IMG/VR virus record: IMGVR_UViG_3300048837_002364
Span: 1 to 43,343 of that record
Length of the DNA stretch: 43,343 bases
Strand: one strand, 5' to 3'
From: a virus
Each line of letters starts with the position of its first letter. Position 1 is the first letter of the stretch. The notes below the pieces were generated by a model. That model saw nothing but the letters and a program-made list of their open reading frames with translations. It was not told where the DNA came from and searched no databases. The position numbers were made by a program, and so were the translations under genes. Of this stretch, positions 1 through 8,500 are shown piece by piece.

Positions 1-630
1 ATGAGCATTGAACTTTTGAACATAGACTGCATGGAATACCTGGCAACGCTGCCGGACAAGGTTTTTGATTTGGCGATTGCTGACCCGCCGTATGGCATAG
101 GCATTAACGTAAACATGGGACGGAGAAAAGGCGACGCAAAGAGCAAATACAAGAAGTTTGCCGGAGAAGACAAAAACATACCGAACGAGGATTATTTTTC
201 CCAACTAGATAGGGTGAGCAAAAACCAGATTATATGGGGGGGTAACTACATGACAGATTACCTATACCCTTCGCCGTGTTGGATTTTGTGGGACAAGGGG
301 TTTTCAGAAGATGTGACTTTTGCTCAGTATGAAATGGCGTGGACATCTTTTAAGAGCAGTGCCAAGAAGTACGATTTTAATGCTGCGGCGAACAAGGACA
401 GGATTCACCCAACCCAAAAGCCAGTGAAGCTTTACGAATGGCTCTTAACGAACTACGCCAAACCAGGGCAACGGATTTTAGACACCCATCTAGGAAGCGG
501 AAGCAGCGCGATAGCAGCGCACTATTTCGGGGTTGATTTTGTGGGGTGCGAACTTGATACGGACTATTACAACGCAGCAAAGAAACGCTTTGAACAGGCT
601 ACCGCGCAACTGGCGATGTTTGGGGCATAA
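1..630 (+). CDS. DNA methyltransferase (adenine-N6 or cytosine-N4), cassette-borne
   Basis: This 209-aa protein would methylate DNA bases using S-adenosylmethionine. The catalytic motif DPPYG is at residues 28-32, HPTQKPV begins at 136, and a glycine-rich AdoMet-binding loop (LGSGSS) lies near 164-169. That order (DPPY first, AdoMet loop last) is the beta-type arrangement. No restriction partner is visible, so it is probably an orphan enzyme, perhaps protecting phage DNA. It is clearly more AT-rich than the phage genes to its right. Its TAA stop overlaps the R'' box of an attC site at 625-681, as in many integron cassettes. The start is the first base of the window, so the ribosome binding site and the 5' cassette boundary are not visible. 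The family call is secure; the target sequence is unknown. Confidence 0.9.
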   Translation: MSIELLNIDCMEYLATLPDKVFDLAIADPPYGIGINVNMGRRKGDAKSKYKKFAGEDKNIPNEDYFSQLDRVSKNQIIWGGNYMTDYLYPSPCWILWDKGFSEDVTFAQYEMAWTSFKSSAKKYDFNAAANKDRIHPTQKPVKLYEWLLTNYAKPGQRILDTHLGSGSSAIAAHYFGVDFVGCELDTDYYNAAKKRFEQATAQLAMFGA

Positions 631-681
631 CGCAGAAGTCAGCGGCGCCGGCACGGCGTCCGCTGGAATGACGGGTTAGCG
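625..681 (+). other. attC site of the methyltransferase cassette
   Basis: A 57-bp imperfect palindrome runs from R'' GCATAAC (625-631) to R' GTTAGCG (675-681). The arms GTCAGCGG and CCGCTGGAATGAC between them can pair with a few unpaired bases, the usual attC shape. The upstream stop codon sits inside R''. The cassette recombination point would lie after G675. Confidence 0.75.
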
Positions 682-699
682 GTTTTTGCGGAGAACGAC

Positions 700-969
700 A
701 TGGACATAGTTGAAAAGCTGAAACTGTATAGCAGCCTTGGCCCAGAGAATTACATAGCCGGAAGCCTTGCTATAACCGCAATGACGGAAGCCGCAACAGA
801 GATTGAGCGATTGCGCGGCGCACTCGCCGACATCATCAATCCAATCGGAGCGATGCAGAGGGACTTGGAGGATGGCTATCGACTTGATGGCGCGATGGCG
901 GTAGCGATGGCGAACGATCCTGAGCATTACAAGCGGATTGCGCGTGCGGCCTTGACCGCTAACACGTAA
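700..969 (+). CDS. hypothetical protein in a gene cassette
   Basis: An 89-aa acidic, mostly helical protein of unknown function starts at ATG 700 behind a GGAGA ribosome binding site. It lies in a cassette that begins at the core site G^TTAGCGG (675-682). The cassette ends with the exact complement CCGCTAAC at 956-963, just before the stop codon. I do not recognise a domain. Similar short helical proteins with an N-terminal kinase-like name in databases are usually uncharacterised phage or cassette products; here I make no functional claim. Confidence 0.6.
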   Translation: MDIVEKLKLYSSLGPENYIAGSLAITAMTEAATEIERLRGALADIINPIGAMQRDLEDGYRLDGAMAVAMANDPEHYKRIARAALTANT

Positions 970-993
970 TAGACACCTAAACAGGTGCATAAC
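956..993 (+). other. truncated attC (R'' box only)
   Basis: CCGCTAAC at 956-963 is the perfect complement of the 5' core of the same cassette at 675-682, so it is the expected R'' box. The following bases do not form the usual GC-rich arm and no GTTRRRY box follows. Read on the minus strand, 957-1022 contains several GTTA-type repeats, but these have no supported role. The rest of 994-1082 holds nothing I can assign. Confidence 0.5.
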
Positions 994-1082
994 ACATGAA
1001 AAACCCGGCAAACACACCTAACACCTACCGTATGCCGTGCATCGGATGCTGGCAGTGGGGTAGCCCTACCCTATCCAGCCCC

Positions 1083-1121
1083 AAAAAAACCGCACCACGC
1101 CAATCCTGGCGGCCCGTTTTT
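1083..1121. terminator. bidirectional rho-independent terminator
   Basis: A CGCCA/TGGCG hairpin (1098-1111) is flanked by seven A residues on the left (1083-1089) and five T residues on the right (1117-1121). It can therefore stop transcription from either side. It lies exactly where the leftward late operon ends and where rightward cassette transcripts arrive. Confidence 0.7.
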
Positions 1122-1321
1122 CAGGCGCCGGACTTGGTGTAGGCCACCAGATAGTCCACGTCGAGCTCGGTGTCGATGCCGTCCCGCCGCATTTCGAGCG
1201 CGGCCTGTAAGGCGGCGGCGTGCATGTGGCGTTTGACGATGGCGACGGCTTCGTCCTCTTCGACGCAATCCAGCAGCACACTGAATCTCAGTTGGGCGTT
1301 GCAGGATACGCGGACGGCCAT
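1121..1321 (-). CDS. small hypothetical protein, last gene of the late operon
   Basis: A 66-aa protein starting MAVRVSCNAQ, with ATG at 1321 almost touching the stop codon of the upstream gene at 1323. It has alternating charged and hydrophobic stretches and no membrane segment or known motif. The ORF can be extended upstream to 1369, but that would run into the preceding gene, so the shorter start is preferred. Its place at the end of the lysis cluster suggests a late accessory role; the function is unknown. Confidence 0.6.
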   Translation of the reverse strand: MAVRVSCNAQLRFSVLLDCVEEDEAVAIVKRHMHAAALQAALEMRRDGIDTELDVDYLVAYTKSGA

Positions 1322-1322
1322 A

Positions 1323-1880
1323 TCACCAACGAATCTCCACGTACCAGCCAGCGAACCAGTCACCATCACTGAAGGCCTGCGCGCGCGCCCCGGCGTGCAA
1401 CGCCTTCACCCGCAACAGGTCGTGCTCGGCGTAAATCATCCCGACCTGGTTGCCGTTCTTCATTCCATAGGCCATGCCGACAGCGCCGCGCTTGCCAGGC
1501 CCGATCCACGGCAATGGCTCGGGTCTTGCATACACATGGCTGTCGCCAGTCTCGGTGTCCAGAACTGCGGTCAGGCTATATTCCCTTTCCTCTGCGTCCA
1601 GCTTTCCGGTGGCAATGGCTTTTTTCGCTTGATCAGCAACCACGTCCTGCGGGAGGTTGAGGGCTTGCTTGGTTTTTTGCGGGTAGACATAGACGATTTT
1701 CGGGCGCTCGATGATCTTTTCCACGGTGCGCACTTCATTTGCCGGTGGTAGCGCGACGGACTGCCCAACTTCCGGCGCGGGGCGCGGCCAAAATGTCCAC
1801 CCTGCCGCCAGCACGACGGCGAGGATGGCGTATGGGATCAGCGGGCCAGCAAGCCAAGAATCGCGCACAGAAGCCCCCAC
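1323..1880 (-). CDS. membrane-anchored lysis-cassette protein, possible spanin-like
   Basis: The reading frame is open up to 2078, but the upstream part overlaps the endolysin. The plausible starts are two GTG codons at 1880 and 1868, giving 181-185 aa. The N-terminal hydrophobic helix (LIPYAILAVVLAAG) is followed by a proline-rich linker and a soluble domain of about 130 aa, so one transmembrane anchor with the bulk in the periplasm is likely. Position directly after the endolysin is where phages place spanins. The sequence does not show the long coiled coil of a typical Rz, so the spanin call is only inference. Confidence 0.55.
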   Translation of the reverse strand: MGASVRDSWLAGPLIPYAILAVVLAAGWTFWPRPAPEVGQSVALPPANEVRTVEKIIERPKIVYVYPQKTKQALNLPQDVVADQAKKAIATGKLDAEEREYSLTAVLDTETGDSHVYARPEPLPWIGPGKRGAVGMAYGMKNGNQVGMIYAEHDLLRVKALHAGARAQAFSDGDWFAGWYVEIRW

Positions 1881-1948
1881 ATAAAGCCAATCACAAGCCC
1901 CAGCCAGCAGGCCAATATCTCGCGCTGACTCACTGAACTGAAAGACAT
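1838..1948 (-). CDS. 36-aa single-span membrane peptide
   Basis: A short ORF begins with MSFSSVSQRE at ATG 1948 and is preceded by a strong AAGGA ribosome binding site about six bases upstream. It encodes one hydrophobic segment (residues about 12-34) ending LLAR. It overlaps the end of the endolysin gene and the start of the next frame. Tight overlaps of this kind are common in lysis cassettes, where small antiholins or spanin subunits hide. No lipobox is visible, so it is not an obvious Rz1. Confidence 0.4.
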   Translation of the reverse strand: MSFSSVSQREILACWLGLVIGFMWGLLCAILGLLAR

Positions 1949-2445
1949 CGTTCTTTCCTTTCAAGACTTCGTTTCCACACACCCCAGCAGCGCTTGTTCG
2001 GCTGCCCGTTGATCGTTGTCGAGCAGTCGTAGCCGCCGCTGAACTTATAGCGCGTGTAGGCGTCGCAGGCATCGGCATAGCGGCCTGCGTTGGTGTAGAG
2101 CACCATCGAGCTGCGGCAGGCGGTCGGCACGCCGTACTGGTAGGAGAAGTCCACCAGGATGTCGTATTCGACCTGGTGCATCGGCGCGACCACGCAGCGC
2201 TTCAGACCAGCCTCGTCCTTCTGGATATGCGCAATGCTGCGCACGATGGCCTTGACCGGCGTGATCGTGTCGCCCATCTGTACCGGCGTGCCGTCATCCC
2301 GGAAGGTCGAGCCCAGCCCCACGGTCGGGCGGTCGTTCCTGGTCGGGATGACGGCCGTGTCGGTATAGTGCTCATTGATGGCAATGCCGGCGAACCCGGC
2401 GGCGGACAGCACCAGCGCGGCGATCGGCAGGCGCGGGCGGATCAT
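1930..2445 (-). CDS. SAR endolysin, lysozyme (GH24-like) family
   Basis: A 171-aa muramidase that would cut the glycan strands of peptidoglycan. Residues 6-23 form a weakly hydrophobic helix rich in Ala and Gly, typical of signal-arrest-release endolysins, which sit in the inner membrane until it depolarises. The catalytic pattern follows at once: Glu25 in NEHY, then Asp38, then Thr41 in the loop PTVGLGST. The start at 2445 gives an ATGA overlap with the holin stop and has a G-rich ribosome binding site. The longer start at 2466 is less likely. Several cysteines in the C-terminal half may form disulfides. Confidence 0.85.
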   Translation of the reverse strand: MIRPRLPIAALVLSAAGFAGIAINEHYTDTAVIPTRNDRPTVGLGSTFRDDGTPVQMGDTITPVKAIVRSIAHIQKDEAGLKRCVVAPMHQVEYDILVDFSYQYGVPTACRSSMVLYTNAGRYADACDAYTRYKFSGGYDCSTTINGQPNKRCWGVWKRSLERKERCLSVQ

Positions 2446-2627
2446 TGCTTGACCCCCCGGAACCAATAGCCGAGCACCGTACCGGCGATCGGCCCAACCG
2501 CCGCCGAGAACTCCTGCCAGGAAATCCCGGCACGTAAATAAGCCATCGCTGACACGCCGATGTAGCCGACCACGACAAGCGCGGTCAGGATCGCGGTGAA
2601 ATTGAAGGACTTGCCTTCAGTCGTCAT
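2442..2627 (-). CDS. putative holin
   Basis: A 61-aa protein with two hydrophobic stretches (about residues 9-30 and 40-56) separated by a short charged turn, ending FRGVKQ. Size, double hairpin topology and position immediately upstream of the endolysin with a 4-base overlap fit a small phage holin. No sequence family is recognised with certainty. Confidence 0.65.
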   Translation of the reverse strand: MTTEGKSFNFTAILTALVVVGYIGVSAMAYLRAGISWQEFSAAVGPIAGTVLGYWFRGVKQ

Positions 2628-2832
2628 CCCGCATGCTCCGTTGTGCGACGAACCGCGCCACTAGCGCGCCCATCACCACGACGAACACCACGACGGCGAA
2701 TGCCCTGCGCGGCATGTACGCGCCGAGCATCGGCACGACCGCTTCGGCGCCGGACAGCACGCCCGCGGCCAGCATGAGGCGCACGCTCCATGCCTTTCGC
2801 GCGATGCGTTTCCAGTCATCGAGCAGCTTCAT
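2617..2832 (-). CDS. phage membrane protein, DUF7940/holin-like
   Basis: A 71-aa protein whose N-terminus (MKLLDDWKRIARKAWSVR) matches the recurrent start of a small phage membrane family annotated as DUF7940 and usually treated as holin-related. Two membrane helices follow (about 19-40 and 44-62), with a charged C-terminus. It overlaps the next gene by 11 bases. Together with the adjacent 61-aa gene it may form a holin pair. Confidence 0.65.
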   Translation of the reverse strand: MKLLDDWKRIARKAWSVRLMLAAGVLSGAEAVVPMLGAYMPRRAFAVVVFVVVMGALVARFVAQRSMRDDD

Positions 2833-3029
2833 CGGTGTTTCGCATTTTCCCAGTCATCCGAGCACTCGCGCGAACAGAACAACCTGCCGGAATTCACATC
2901 CTCGCCGCAGAAATGGCACGCCCCGCACGGATCAAGTTCGCGCGATTCCATGCGTCGGCGAACCTTCGCCAGCCCGTCGGCAATAATGTCTTCGATGCGC
3001 TGTTCAGCGCTGCCGGCGTCATCGCTCAT
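2829..3029 (-). CDS. small C4 zinc-ribbon protein, DksA/TraR-like finger
   Basis: A 66-aa protein with four cysteines arranged CHFC-x9-CSREC near residues 38-55, resembling the C4 finger of short TraR/DksA-type phage proteins. The N-terminal half is an acidic helix. TraR-like proteins bind RNA polymerase, but whether this one does is unproven. The start codon overlaps the preceding stop (TGATG). Confidence 0.6.
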   Translation of the reverse strand: MSDDAGSAEQRIEDIIADGLAKVRRRMESRELDPCGACHFCGEDVNSGRLFCSRECSDDWENAKHR

Positions 3030-3298
3030 CAGTTGAGGTGTTTTCTCATCCAGTCGAGTGCGCCAGCGCCGATCAGGCCGATGGTCATGAGAATAAATGA
3101 CAGGACCAGCGACCCGGCGATTTTTTCTTCAATCCGTTTTTTGCGCTGGATGCGTTCTTCGCGCTCTTGCATGAGCAGCGCGAGGAACGCGTGCTGGTCG
3201 GAGTGCCGTTCAGGATCGATCCAGAACACGCGATGCTCTTCCTTCATTTTTTCCAGAATAGCGGACGCGAGCGCGTCGGGGTCTATCGTCATCGTCAT
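3029..3298 (-). CDS. small tail-anchored membrane protein
   Basis: An 89-aa protein: a soluble, highly charged helical region with an EEKIA-type coiled coil, then a single C-terminal membrane helix (about residues 63-82) and the tail RKHLN. The chosen ATG at 3298 lies just after the upstream stop; an alternative ATG is two codons later. Its function in the lysis/tail junction is unknown. Confidence 0.6.
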   Translation of the reverse strand: MTMTIDPDALASAILEKMKEEHRVFWIDPERHSDQHAFLALLMQEREERIQRKKRIEEKIAGSLVLSFILMTIGLIGAGALDWMRKHLN

Positions 3299-3303
3299 CG
3301 CTT

Positions 3304-3534
3304 TCAAACCAACTGCACACCGTAATTCCACGCAGCGGCCACCAACCCGCCCGCTATCGTCGCGGCGGCATCCAGCCAGTCGGCCGGGTGGGTGCGACGG
3401 TCCCATAATTCCTTGCCGATGGCGGCGCCAGCCACCAACAGCAGCGCATAGAGCGGCGGCAGGACGGCGACGGCCAGGCCGAAGATGGCGCATCCAGCCC
3501 AGGCGTGGGCCTGTTTGTCGAGTGGGATCATCAT
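3304..3534 (-). CDS. small membrane protein next to the tailspike
   Basis: A 76-aa protein starting MMIPLDKQAHAWAG. Hydrophobic helices lie at about 12-38 and 58-72, with a KELWDRR segment between them. The IPLDKQAHA-type start is seen in small phage and YfiM-like inner-membrane proteins. The start at 3534 makes an ATGA overlap with the tailspike stop; 3546 is an alternative. Its role is unknown. Confidence 0.55.
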   Translation of the reverse strand: MMIPLDKQAHAWAGCAIFGLAVAVLPPLYALLLVAGAAIGKELWDRRTHPADWLDAAATIAGGLVAAAWNYGVQLV

Positions 3535-5489
3535 CCGATCAGCCATTTCGTGCCGTCGCTGTAAACAGGCACGATGTTCGCCCCGCCCCCGGCGACAATG
3601 GAGGCAAACGTGGTCACGGTAGCGTCACTGACCATGTGCCGCGCGCCCTGCCCGACAGAGGCAGCGGTGGGCAGGTTCGCCACGGTGACAGCGCCGACGC
3701 TGCGGTCGGCAACCCCAACGTTTGCGATGCGCTTTCCGTTGGCTCCTGAACCGTCATAGATGTCGTTTGTGCCGTGTCCCTGGCAGTTGTTGCCGACGAT
3801 GATGTTGTAGTCGCCGTTATCAACGGCAATGCCATTCGGCTGCGTGTAAAGCGGCCCGGTCGGGCTGCATGTGTTGCCGATGAAAGTTGTGCCGCTGGTC
3901 GAGGCGGTCGTCCAAATCCCGTAGGTCTTGTTCCCAGTCGCCTTGTTGCCAATCACAAGGCTATCGGTACAGGCATCAAGATGCAGACCAGCCGCGCCGT
4001 TGTTGTAGAGGTTGCAATTGCTGACGGTCAACTCGTTGCACAGGATGGCATAGATGCCGTCCTTGTAGTCCGTCGCATCGCGGCCACACGACACCCAGGT
4101 ATCGGAAACCGTGGGGCGGTCAAGGTCTGTCAGGCGGATGCCGTTGTCGAGGCAGCTATCCACGTCGCAGTTGTGGATGATGACGTTATCGACCGTGAAT
4201 GCGGCCTTGCCCGCCGTGCGGTCGATCCAGATGCCGAAATCGGTACAAGCCGTGATGATGCAATGGTTGATGCTGACTGCCGCCGTGTCCTCGATCCAGA
4301 TGCCACCCGCGCCGCCCGACACGAAGCAATCGGTGAGGTAGATCCATGAGCCGACTCCGGTATATCCCCACATCCCACGAAAGCCGACTTGATTGCCCCA
4401 CAACGAAACGCGGGTCAGATACAGGAGCGTGCTGTAATCGTTGAAGATGCCTTGAGCGAACGCACCGTTAACGGTAACGTCCGTGATGTAGGTATGCTCC
4501 GCGCTGAACACTCGAATGCCCCGCGTCGTGGTCGTTTCAGGGGTGTAGATCAGCATGTCGCGCACGTGCATGCGCTGGCGCTTGTTGGTTGGATAGGGGT
4601 TATCCTCGATGCGGACAATGGCCGTAGGATGAACGCCGGCCTTCTTGTAGAGGACGGACTTGCGCCCTTCGCCGTAGAAAATCTGGCCGTCAACCGTCAT
4701 ATCCAGGACGCCGTTGATCAGGTACAAGCCACACGGCAGGAACACGTCATAACCCGTATCGAGCGCGGCCTGAATCGCCGCGGTTACGATAGTGGCATCC
4801 TGCGATGCAATGCCGGCGTCCTGCAATTTGATGTAGGCGATTTGCGAGGCTGGCAGGAAATCGAACACGCTCACGGTTTGGCGCATCTTCTCTTGCGCCG
4901 TGGTGGCTACCGCGCCCGTCCCGGCCTGAATGAAACCGACCAGCGCCGAGCCTGCGGCTTGCGCCATCTCGATCAGCGTCGTTCCGGTCGTCATGGCAAA
5001 TACGGTCAGCGCCCCGAGCGCATCGAAACCAAGCGCCTTGTTGGCGCGGTCATTGGACGGCAGTTCGGTAATCTCGTCGCTCGGCGTGGACACGCTGAAC
5101 TTGACGCTGCGCGCAACCGATTCGGCAACCTGCTGAATCAGCATGGTCAATCTGTCAAGCGCGGTATTGATGACGGTCGGATAGAACCCGCCCATGTTGG
5201 TCAGTTCGACCGGCTGAAGGATGTCGATGTCGGAGGTGATGGTCAGGGTGTATCCGGTCGCCAGCGCAGCCGGCAGGGTCAGCGTCCCGCCCGGATTGCT
5301 GTCTTGGTCAGCGTTGAGGCTGACGGTGAAATCAGACGACAGCACCAGCACGGTCTCTGCGCCGGCTGAATCGGCCTTAATGACATAGAGGTCAGCGGCG
5401 CTGAAAACCTTGAAGGTGAACGGGAAATCGACAGTTACATCATTCCCGTCGAATGGCCCGGCCTTGCGATCCGTTGTCGAGATGGTCAT
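3531..5489 (-). CDS. tailspike with parallel beta-helix domain
   Basis: A 652-aa receptor-binding protein. Residues 1-160 resemble the virion-attachment domain of podovirus tail fibres (opening MTISTTDRKAGPF). Residues about 230-600 consist of short repeated turns rich in Gly, Asn, Val and Ile (for example NHCIITACTDFGIWI), the pattern of a right-handed beta-helix as in pectate-lyase-like tailspikes. The C-terminus is a short beta-rich cap ending DGTKWLIG. Such spikes often degrade surface polysaccharide; the catalytic residues cannot be picked out here. A promoter-like motif lies just upstream (5516-5549), and the ribosome binding site is TAGGAGCGG. Confidence 0.85.
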   Translation of the reverse strand: MTISTTDRKAGPFDGNDVTVDFPFTFKVFSAADLYVIKADSAGAETVLVLSSDFTVSLNADQDSNPGGTLTLPAALATGYTLTITSDIDILQPVELTNMGGFYPTVINTALDRLTMLIQQVAESVARSVKFSVSTPSDEITELPSNDRANKALGFDALGALTVFAMTTGTTLIEMAQAAGSALVGFIQAGTGAVATTAQEKMRQTVSVFDFLPASQIAYIKLQDAGIASQDATIVTAAIQAALDTGYDVFLPCGLYLINGVLDMTVDGQIFYGEGRKSVLYKKAGVHPTAIVRIEDNPYPTNKRQRMHVRDMLIYTPETTTTRGIRVFSAEHTYITDVTVNGAFAQGIFNDYSTLLYLTRVSLWGNQVGFRGMWGYTGVGSWIYLTDCFVSGGAGGIWIEDTAAVSINHCIITACTDFGIWIDRTAGKAAFTVDNVIIHNCDVDSCLDNGIRLTDLDRPTVSDTWVSCGRDATDYKDGIYAILCNELTVSNCNLYNNGAAGLHLDACTDSLVIGNKATGNKTYGIWTTASTSGTTFIGNTCSPTGPLYTQPNGIAVDNGDYNIIVGNNCQGHGTNDIYDGSGANGKRIANVGVADRSVGAVTVANLPTAASVGQGARHMVSDATVTTFASIVAGGGANIVPVYSDGTKWLIG

Positions 5490-5515
5490 GCGCGCCGCTC
5501 CTAGTGTCTACGGTA

Positions 5516-5549
5516 AATTTATCCGCAGCACAAGGTGATACGCGCACCC
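5516..5549 (-). promoter_or_regulatory. late promoter-like motif, copy 1
   Basis: On the minus strand a GGGTGCGCGTATC block is followed, exactly 13 bases later, by GATAAATT, a -10-like element. The same layout occurs at 14553, 20154 and 24954. It lies between the 2246-aa gene and the tailspike, so it would give the tailspike and lysis genes their own transcript. Confidence 0.6.
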
Positions 5550-8500
5550 TCAGTCCTTCGGCGGCGGGCCGAGCAGGATAGACGTTGCGGGCGCATCGCC
5601 CTCGGCCCAGGCGTTCCAGCCGCGCCAGCTGCGCAGGATTTGCGTGGTCGGAACACCCAGCGCGGCGCCAAACAGGCGCACGGCCGACATGACCGCAGCC
5701 TCGTCGGCCTCGCCCTGGCTGACCTGGGTGGCGAACTTGCCGAGGTCGGCTACCACCCGCCCGACCGGCGGGCCGGCGTAGTCGTAGCCTTCGGCCATGC
5801 CGGACAGTTCGCGCACCCCGACCACGGTTCCCAGCGTGTAGCCGAGCTGCGCCTGCGCCATTTCTCGCGCGCAGTCGCCTTCCTCCCAGCACGCCTCGCC
5901 GCGCATCATGGCTAGGATCATCGCCGGGCCCAGCGCCGGGACAACCATCAGCAGCATCATGTCGGACAGCCAGCCGGCCACCGCCAGCGGATTCTTGAAG
6001 TTGGTCTGCGCGGTCGACTCGGCGGCGAGGTTCAGCGTGGTGTTGAAGTAGCTGTAGAACATGGTCAGCATCGGGTGCTTGCGCTGCAGTTCCGCCATGT
6101 CCTTGTTCTGCCCGCCGCCCTGCGAGTCGAGCACGGCCTGGTCGGCCAGTGCCACGGCGTCGGCGTCCTCCACCCCTTCGGCCAGCGCCTTGTCATAGGC
6201 GCCGATCCAGGTCGGAATGTCGGCGACCATCTGCATCTTTTGCATGAGCATGAACAGGCTGGCGTCGTAGACCGTGCGGATCTTGCTGTGCCCGTGGCTG
6301 ACCCGGTTGCGGATTTCATGCAATTCGCGGTTGAAGGTCTTGGCGCGCAGGCGCATGAACTCGGACTTCTCGCCGACCCATTTCAGGGTGTTTTCCATGC
6401 GCGCGATGTCGCCAGCCCAGCGGCCGATGCCGTGCATCACCGGCTTGGCGCCGATGCGGACCACCGACTGCAGCAGGCCGAACGGCTGCAGGAACGCGGT
6501 CGTCAGCGAGAAACCCATCGTCGAGCGTGAGACGTTGGCGCGCAGGTACAGCAGCGCCGTGTCGAGCGCGGTCTGCCGGCCCATGTCGCCGGCAGCAATC
6601 CCGGTCAGCGCGTCCTTCATGGTGCGGATGACGGCGGTGCCGTAGTGGGTGCGGATGGCCTGGTTGATCGGCTTGGCGTCAAGCAGGCGGTTGGCGTCGA
6701 TTAGCCATTCGTGCCAGGCGAGGTCGTGGGTGACTTCGCCGACGTGCTGGGTGATGACGTCGAGCGTCTTTCGCACCGGGCGCTTGACGCTCTCCGTCCG
6801 CGCCTTGGTATGGCCGCGCTTGGTCGAGGCGCGGGTGTAGGCGCCGCGCTTCATTTCCTCGGCGATCTCGGCGGCTTCGTGCTTCTCGGCGCGGTCGTCG
6901 CGGTTCGAGTCGTACTTAATGGGGTAATAGCCGCCCGACAGGCTGACGTTCTCGCCGTCGACCATCACGGTGAACGGCAATGCCTTCACCTTGTCCGGCG
7001 CGCGACCGGTGACGCGCTTCTCCTTGGCCTCGATCTGCGGCCAGTAGGAGTCGATGAACGCCCACACGTCTTGAACGAATTGCCACTCGGCGCGGGTCAG
7101 GGTGTTGAGGATGGCCTGTACCTGGTACTCGGTCCAGCCGTCGCCTTCCATCACGCGCAGGCGGTTCGTTTCGTTGCCCCAGTTCAATGCGACGGACAGC
7201 CGCCCGGCGCGGGTCAGGCTGGCATTGATCGCCTTGATGAATCGCTTGTCGCCGTTGAGCCCGCCCTTCAAGGCCAGCATGGGCTTGTAGATTTCCATGA
7301 GGCGAACCGTGGCGTCCTCAACCATCGACGCCTCGCGGGTTCCGGCTTCGTTCATGCCACGCACGAACACGCGCCAGAACGGACCCGCATCCTTGCCGCC
7401 GTCCATCTGCCGCACCAGGCTGGCGAGCTTGCGGTGCCCCGCCCGGAAGTTCTCGACGAACTGCTTGAAGCGACCCGGTTCCTCCAGTTCGACCGGGCGC
7501 TCGGTGCCGCCGTTCTCGACGATGCTGCCGGCGACTTCCTCGACGATGGCCTTGAACTCGCGCTTGTCCTGCGCGGTCAGCAGCTTGTGCTTCAGCCGGC
7601 CCAGGTGCTCGATCTGCTTGATCGTGTCGACCAGGCCGCGGAATTCCTCGACGGTCAGGTTCTTGTAGTGGGTGCGGTTGGCCTCGTTCTCCAGCCCTTC
7701 CGGCACGTCCGGCTCGATGCCGGCCTCGCGCTGCGCCGCCAGCCATTCGGCGAACGAGGCGCGGCGGTCGAGCGCCTTGAGGCTCGCCGGGCGCAGGTCG
7801 AACCGTTCCAGCAGCGCCTCGATCTGGTCCTGGTAGGCGGGGTCGAGGCTCTTGCTGCGCTTGTCGAACTTCTTCAGGTAGCGCAGGGCGGCGGCGACGT
7901 CATCCTGCGCGTCGTGCGCGGCCCGTGTGGCGTACAGGTTGACCAGGTGATTGCGCTTCTCGGCTGCGGCTTCGGCCAGGTTGCCGGCCTTGACCGCGGC
8001 CTCGGCAGCCTTGGCGGCGCGCACTTCGGCATTGGCATACTGACCGGGGCGGATGTCGCGCACCTTCAGGCGGGCGATCATCTGCGCGGCGAACTCGCGG
8101 GCGGCGGACGCCATCACCTTCGGCTTGCCGGCCGCCTTCGCCAAGGCGTTCAGTTCGGTCGCCACCATGCGGGCGCGGGCTTCGTTGTGGATCGCGCGGT
8201 CGGCCTCGCGCTCAATGGCCTCGGGCGTGGCAAGTTCGCCGTTGCGCTCCAAGAGCTTGGCATCGGTCAGCGCGTTGATCGCGTCCTTCGGCGCCGGCAC
8301 GGAAGCCAGGGCTCGCACCAACTCGTCGCCGGAACTGAACTCGAACAGGTCGGCCACCAGGTCGGGATCAAGCCCGCCCTTCGCCGTCATCCGGCGCGCG
8401 GCCAGGATCTCGACGACTTCGGCCGGCAGTGAGTCCGCGTCCAGCCGCCCGGCCTGCAATCCGGCCGGGTTGGCGACGTCGCGGTTTTCGCCCTCGTAGT

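Noticed and set aside
957-1022. attI-like cluster of GTTA boxes on the minus strand
   Set aside because: Four GTTA-type boxes occur, but no paired core site or cassette in that orientation follows, and one box is explained as the R'' of the small cassette.
6711-8432. Long plus-strand open frame of 573 codons
   Set aside because: It is the antisense shadow of the giant virion gene. It has no ribosome binding site or recognisable domain, and GC-rich genes commonly leave this frame open. The same holds for 4389-5369, 11106-12005 and 12668-13627.
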